The notes under the pieces were generated by a model. That model saw nothing but the letters and a program-made list of their open reading frames with translations. It was not told the DNA's origin and searched no databases. A stretch of 40,968 nt of DNA from a virus. Positions 39,205-40,968 of the stretch are shown in pieces (the stretch's first letter is position 1; each line of letters starts with the position of its first letter). The DNA lies in IMG/VR virus record IMGVR_UViG_3300042935_000194, positions 1-40,968 of that record; one strand, written 5' to 3'. A program made the translations under genes and the position numbers.

Positions 39205-39474
39205 TTAAACGTCTTGAGCGCCAGCGTACTGAGTGAAAGTCTTGAGCACGTCGTAGATCGCGGGGATCAAGTCGCCTGACAGGTCTTCCATATTGATGTA
39301 ATGGGCCTGCTGTTGGATGCTGGGCCAACCTGCTCGGCGAGCTTCTTCTGTGGCGTGAATCTCAACCTGCACCTGAAGCTGGTCTTTCGTGCCAAAAAAG
39401 TTTGTGATCCTAGCGTAAGCCTGAGTTTCAGACTGACCGTTGGTGTTATTTGTTGCAACTATTTTGAGTGCCAT
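39205..39474 (-). CDS. Small structural-region protein, unknown function
   Basis: An 89-residue protein starting MALKIVATNN, beta-rich then a C-terminal helix (DVLKTFTQYAGAQDV). Not recognised beyond its place among fibre genes, which suggests a fibre-assembly or baseplate accessory role. Confidence 0.7.
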   Translation of the reverse strand: MALKIVATNNTNGQSETQAYARITNFFGTKDQLQVQVEIHATEEARRAGWPSIQQQAHYINMEDLSGDLIPAIYDVLKTFTQYAGAQDV

Positions 39475-39478
39475 GATG

Positions 39479-39781
39479 TTAGTTCCAAGGTAAAGGAGCA
39501 GGTTGGGGTGTAGGAACAGCGGCTTGAGCGATGAGTATAGCTACTTCGTTTTCCATAGCTGCTACGCGATCTTCACCGAGTGCGGATTGTGTCCACGCTA
39601 AAGCTTGTTCCTGTGTGATTTGGTCAAACGGCGTAAAGTCATCGGGGTTTGCAGGTAGCAAGTTGACCGAGTAGTTGACCTGTTGTCCGTCTTTGGCAAT
39701 GGTGAAATTGCTCATCACAACGGTTTGCGGTTCAGGCGTGTTCATGACCTGAAGTGAATTGATTGTCCATACAAATGCCAT
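39479..39781 (-). CDS. Conserved small fibre-region protein
   Basis: A 100-residue protein starting MAFVWTINSLQVMN, with DGQQVNYSVNLLP, FDQITQEQALAWTQSALG and a Pro-rich end ending LPWN. This pattern recurs in phage proteins beside tail fibres (recalled); function unknown. Confidence 0.72.
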   Translation of the reverse strand: MAFVWTINSLQVMNTPEPQTVVMSNFTIAKDGQQVNYSVNLLPANPDDFTPFDQITQEQALAWTQSALGEDRVAAMENEVAILIAQAAVPTPQPAPLPWN

Positions 39782-39783
39782 GA

Positions 39784-39948
39784 TTACTCCTGAGTTGTGG
39801 CTTGCGCCTTGACTTGCTCAAATTGAGCGGCTTCTTGTTGCTGTTTGGCAATGTTGTTCATCACCAGAAAAGCACCTGTCTTAGACGGCATTTCGCCCAA
39901 AACGTCCATGATGAATTTTACTTCGTCGTCTGATAATTCAAGTTTCAT
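39784..39948 (-). CDS. 54-residue helical protein
   Basis: ATG at 39948, TAA at 39784-39786, strong RBS AGGAG. It starts MKLELSDDEVKFIMDVLGEMP and continues as one more helix with KQQQEAAQFEQ. This layout is common in small phage proteins in the fibre region (recalled). Function unknown. Confidence 0.75.
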   Translation of the reverse strand: MKLELSDDEVKFIMDVLGEMPSKTGAFLVMNNIAKQQQEAAQFEQVKAQATTQE

Positions 39949-39959
39949 AAGTTCTCCTG

Positions 39960-40649
39960 TTAGAAAGTCATTTCGGTTGTGCGGATTTTAAAATCTTCAA
40001 ACTGTTCCTTGGTATTGTTACCAAAGCCATAATTTGAATGGAAAGCGATGTGATGATAGTCGCACAAAGTTATGCCATTATCTACGTCATATCGTTTTTC
40101 AGGAAATAAGTTAAATCCATCTAAATGATGTGCAACCATTGGGTCTTTACGTACTCCACATAATATGCAAATATTTTTATCTCTTTTGTAAACTGCAAAT
40201 CGCCATATATCGTATTCAACAGAATTTCTAGCTTGCATTGCTTCACCGCCATAACATTCTTCTGGAGGCTTCCAAGATGGATTGTTTTCGCCTCTTGATG
40301 CAATTCCTTGGCATTTTTTACATCTTAAAGCCGTATATGCACTAAGTTTTGTACCGCAATCCTGACAATTTGGTCGCCCACCAATCCACATTCCATTGTT
40401 AGCACCACTTCTGCTTGGATAAACAGGATTGCTATATGTTATGTATTTTGGTTTTAATGGTATTTTTGCTCTTATCAACGCTTTTCGCATAGAGCCGTAA
40501 TCACAAGGAATCAAAAGAGACATTGCTTTAATTGATAAGTTTTTACCATAGTATTGTTCTTCTAACCAAGATTTATCTCTAGTTAGATAAGCATTTTCGC
40601 CCTTTAGTTTTAAAGGTCGAACTTTGGTTTCAACTCTTTTTTTTCTCAT
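39960..40649 (-). CDS. HNH homing-type endonuclease, probable insertion
   Basis: 229 residues from the ATG at 40649, which overlaps the upstream stop; the frame is open to 40688. It has an N-terminal helix-turn-helix-like part (about 25-65), a zinc ribbon C95QDC and C110KKC, and an HNH domain: Cys161, Cys164, HH at 174-175, then CDYHH around 196-200 and His204. Base composition is clearly more AT-rich than the neighbours, supporting recent transfer. It sits between two fibre-region genes, a usual place for free-standing homing endonucleases. Confidence 0.88.
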   Translation of the reverse strand: MRKKRVETKVRPLKLKGENAYLTRDKSWLEEQYYGKNLSIKAMSLLIPCDYGSMRKALIRAKIPLKPKYITYSNPVYPSRSGANNGMWIGGRPNCQDCGTKLSAYTALRCKKCQGIASRGENNPSWKPPEECYGGEAMQARNSVEYDIWRFAVYKRDKNICILCGVRKDPMVAHHLDGFNLFPEKRYDVDNGITLCDYHHIAFHSNYGFGNNTKEQFEDFKIRTTEMTF

Positions 40650-40968
40650 CAGAACGTGACCTCCACAGTTTCCAATTTCGCAACGCATCTTATGGTGGTT
40701 GACGCTTGACCAGTAAATGTAATTTTCAATCCACCATTGGTAGTGTCAGCAGTTGCAGTAATAGCCCATGTAGAAGCCCCTGCATCTGCGTAGTTGGATG
40801 TGACTGTAGGCGTTCCAACCAAAGCGGTAGAAGCGGCATTTGCACCACGTTTAATAGCACCTTCAATTGCCCAAGCCTTTGTGTTCCCACCACCTGTTAC
40901 GTTAGCAATGACAGTTCCCTTAAACGCATAGGCTGAGTTGTTGGGTAGGATTACTTGGTTTGTTGTTC
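40649..40968 (-). CDS. C-terminal part of a tail-fibre-type protein (5' end outside window)
   Basis: About 105 residues are visible up to the TGA at 40649-40651. The sequence (QVILPNNSAYAFKG, AWAIEGAIKRGA, TADTTNGGLKITFTG, CVAKLETVEV) matches the C-terminus of phage fibre or tail proteins that end in NG-xxxxxTG and ETVEV-type strands (recalled). The stop overlaps the HNH start. Confidence 0.7.
   Translation of the reverse strand, partial: TTNQVILPNNSAYAFKGTVIANVTGGGNTKAWAIEGAIKRGANAASTALVGTPTVTSNYADAGASTWAITATADTTNGGLKITFTGQASTTIRCVAKLETVEVTF

Noticed and set aside
1-40968. Prophage with integrase and att sites, or tRNA genes
   Set aside because: No integrase, excisionase, direct-repeat att pair or cloverleaf was seen; the window may be incomplete, so lysogeny is not excluded.

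Overview
The window looks like about 41 kb of a tailed bacteriophage genome, incomplete at the right-hand end. It carries phage replication enzymes, virion and tail-fibre proteins, and a lysis cassette with a GH19 endolysin, a two-helix holin-like protein and a nested Rz/Rz1 spanin pair. The spanins imply a Gram-negative host. The giant internal-virion-type protein and the lack of a tape measure gene point towards a short-tailed, podovirus-like particle. That is an inference, because terminase, portal and major capsid genes are not in the window. No integrase, CI-like repressor, att site or tRNA was seen.

Layout: bases 1-19759 hold genes read on the + strand (early and replication functions). 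Bases 19760-40968 hold genes read on the - strand (virion, lysis and fibre functions). The two blocks converge with no gap at 19759/19760. The left part holds an isolated Ala/Lys-rich gene (134-775) with its own promoter and terminator. An AT-rich 830-bp non-coding stretch with ACTAATT/AATTAGT repeats follows and is a candidate replication origin. Then come many small early genes, often joined by ATGA or similar overlaps. A three-gene module (DUF3150-like, MoxR-type AAA ATPase, HExxH plus VWA protein) spans 5238-8686. After another run of very small genes, 10769-19759 encodes the replication and recombination core: family A DNA polymerase, RecB/Cas4-like nuclease, VRR-NUC nuclease, SNF2-like helicase, a putative ssDNA-binding protein, a primase-helicase fusion and a small HNH protein.

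The most striking signal is a 16-bp palindrome, TAATCCC-RY-GGGATTA. There are nine exact copies and one near copy in the first 11.2 kb and none that I saw in the late half. Most copies lie in short intergenic gaps, several lie just downstream of or over good sigma-70-like promoters, and three supply the stop codon of the upstream gene. Six early genes also share a leader box near ACTTGTTTACTTA between the palindrome and the ribosome binding site. Together this looks like a dispersed operator regulon. All three genes of the MoxR/VWA module carry both elements.

The late half holds, in - strand order from the right: the 3' end of a tail-fibre-type gene, an HNH endonuclease gene that looks inserted, small fibre-associated proteins, two fibre or propeller proteins, membrane and lysis proteins, a large tail or adaptor protein, a tail-tip/fibre protein with a J-like region, a GNAT acetyltransferase, an S74-terminated virion protein, a second internal virion protein, the 2087-residue giant protein, and four small basic proteins at the convergent junction.
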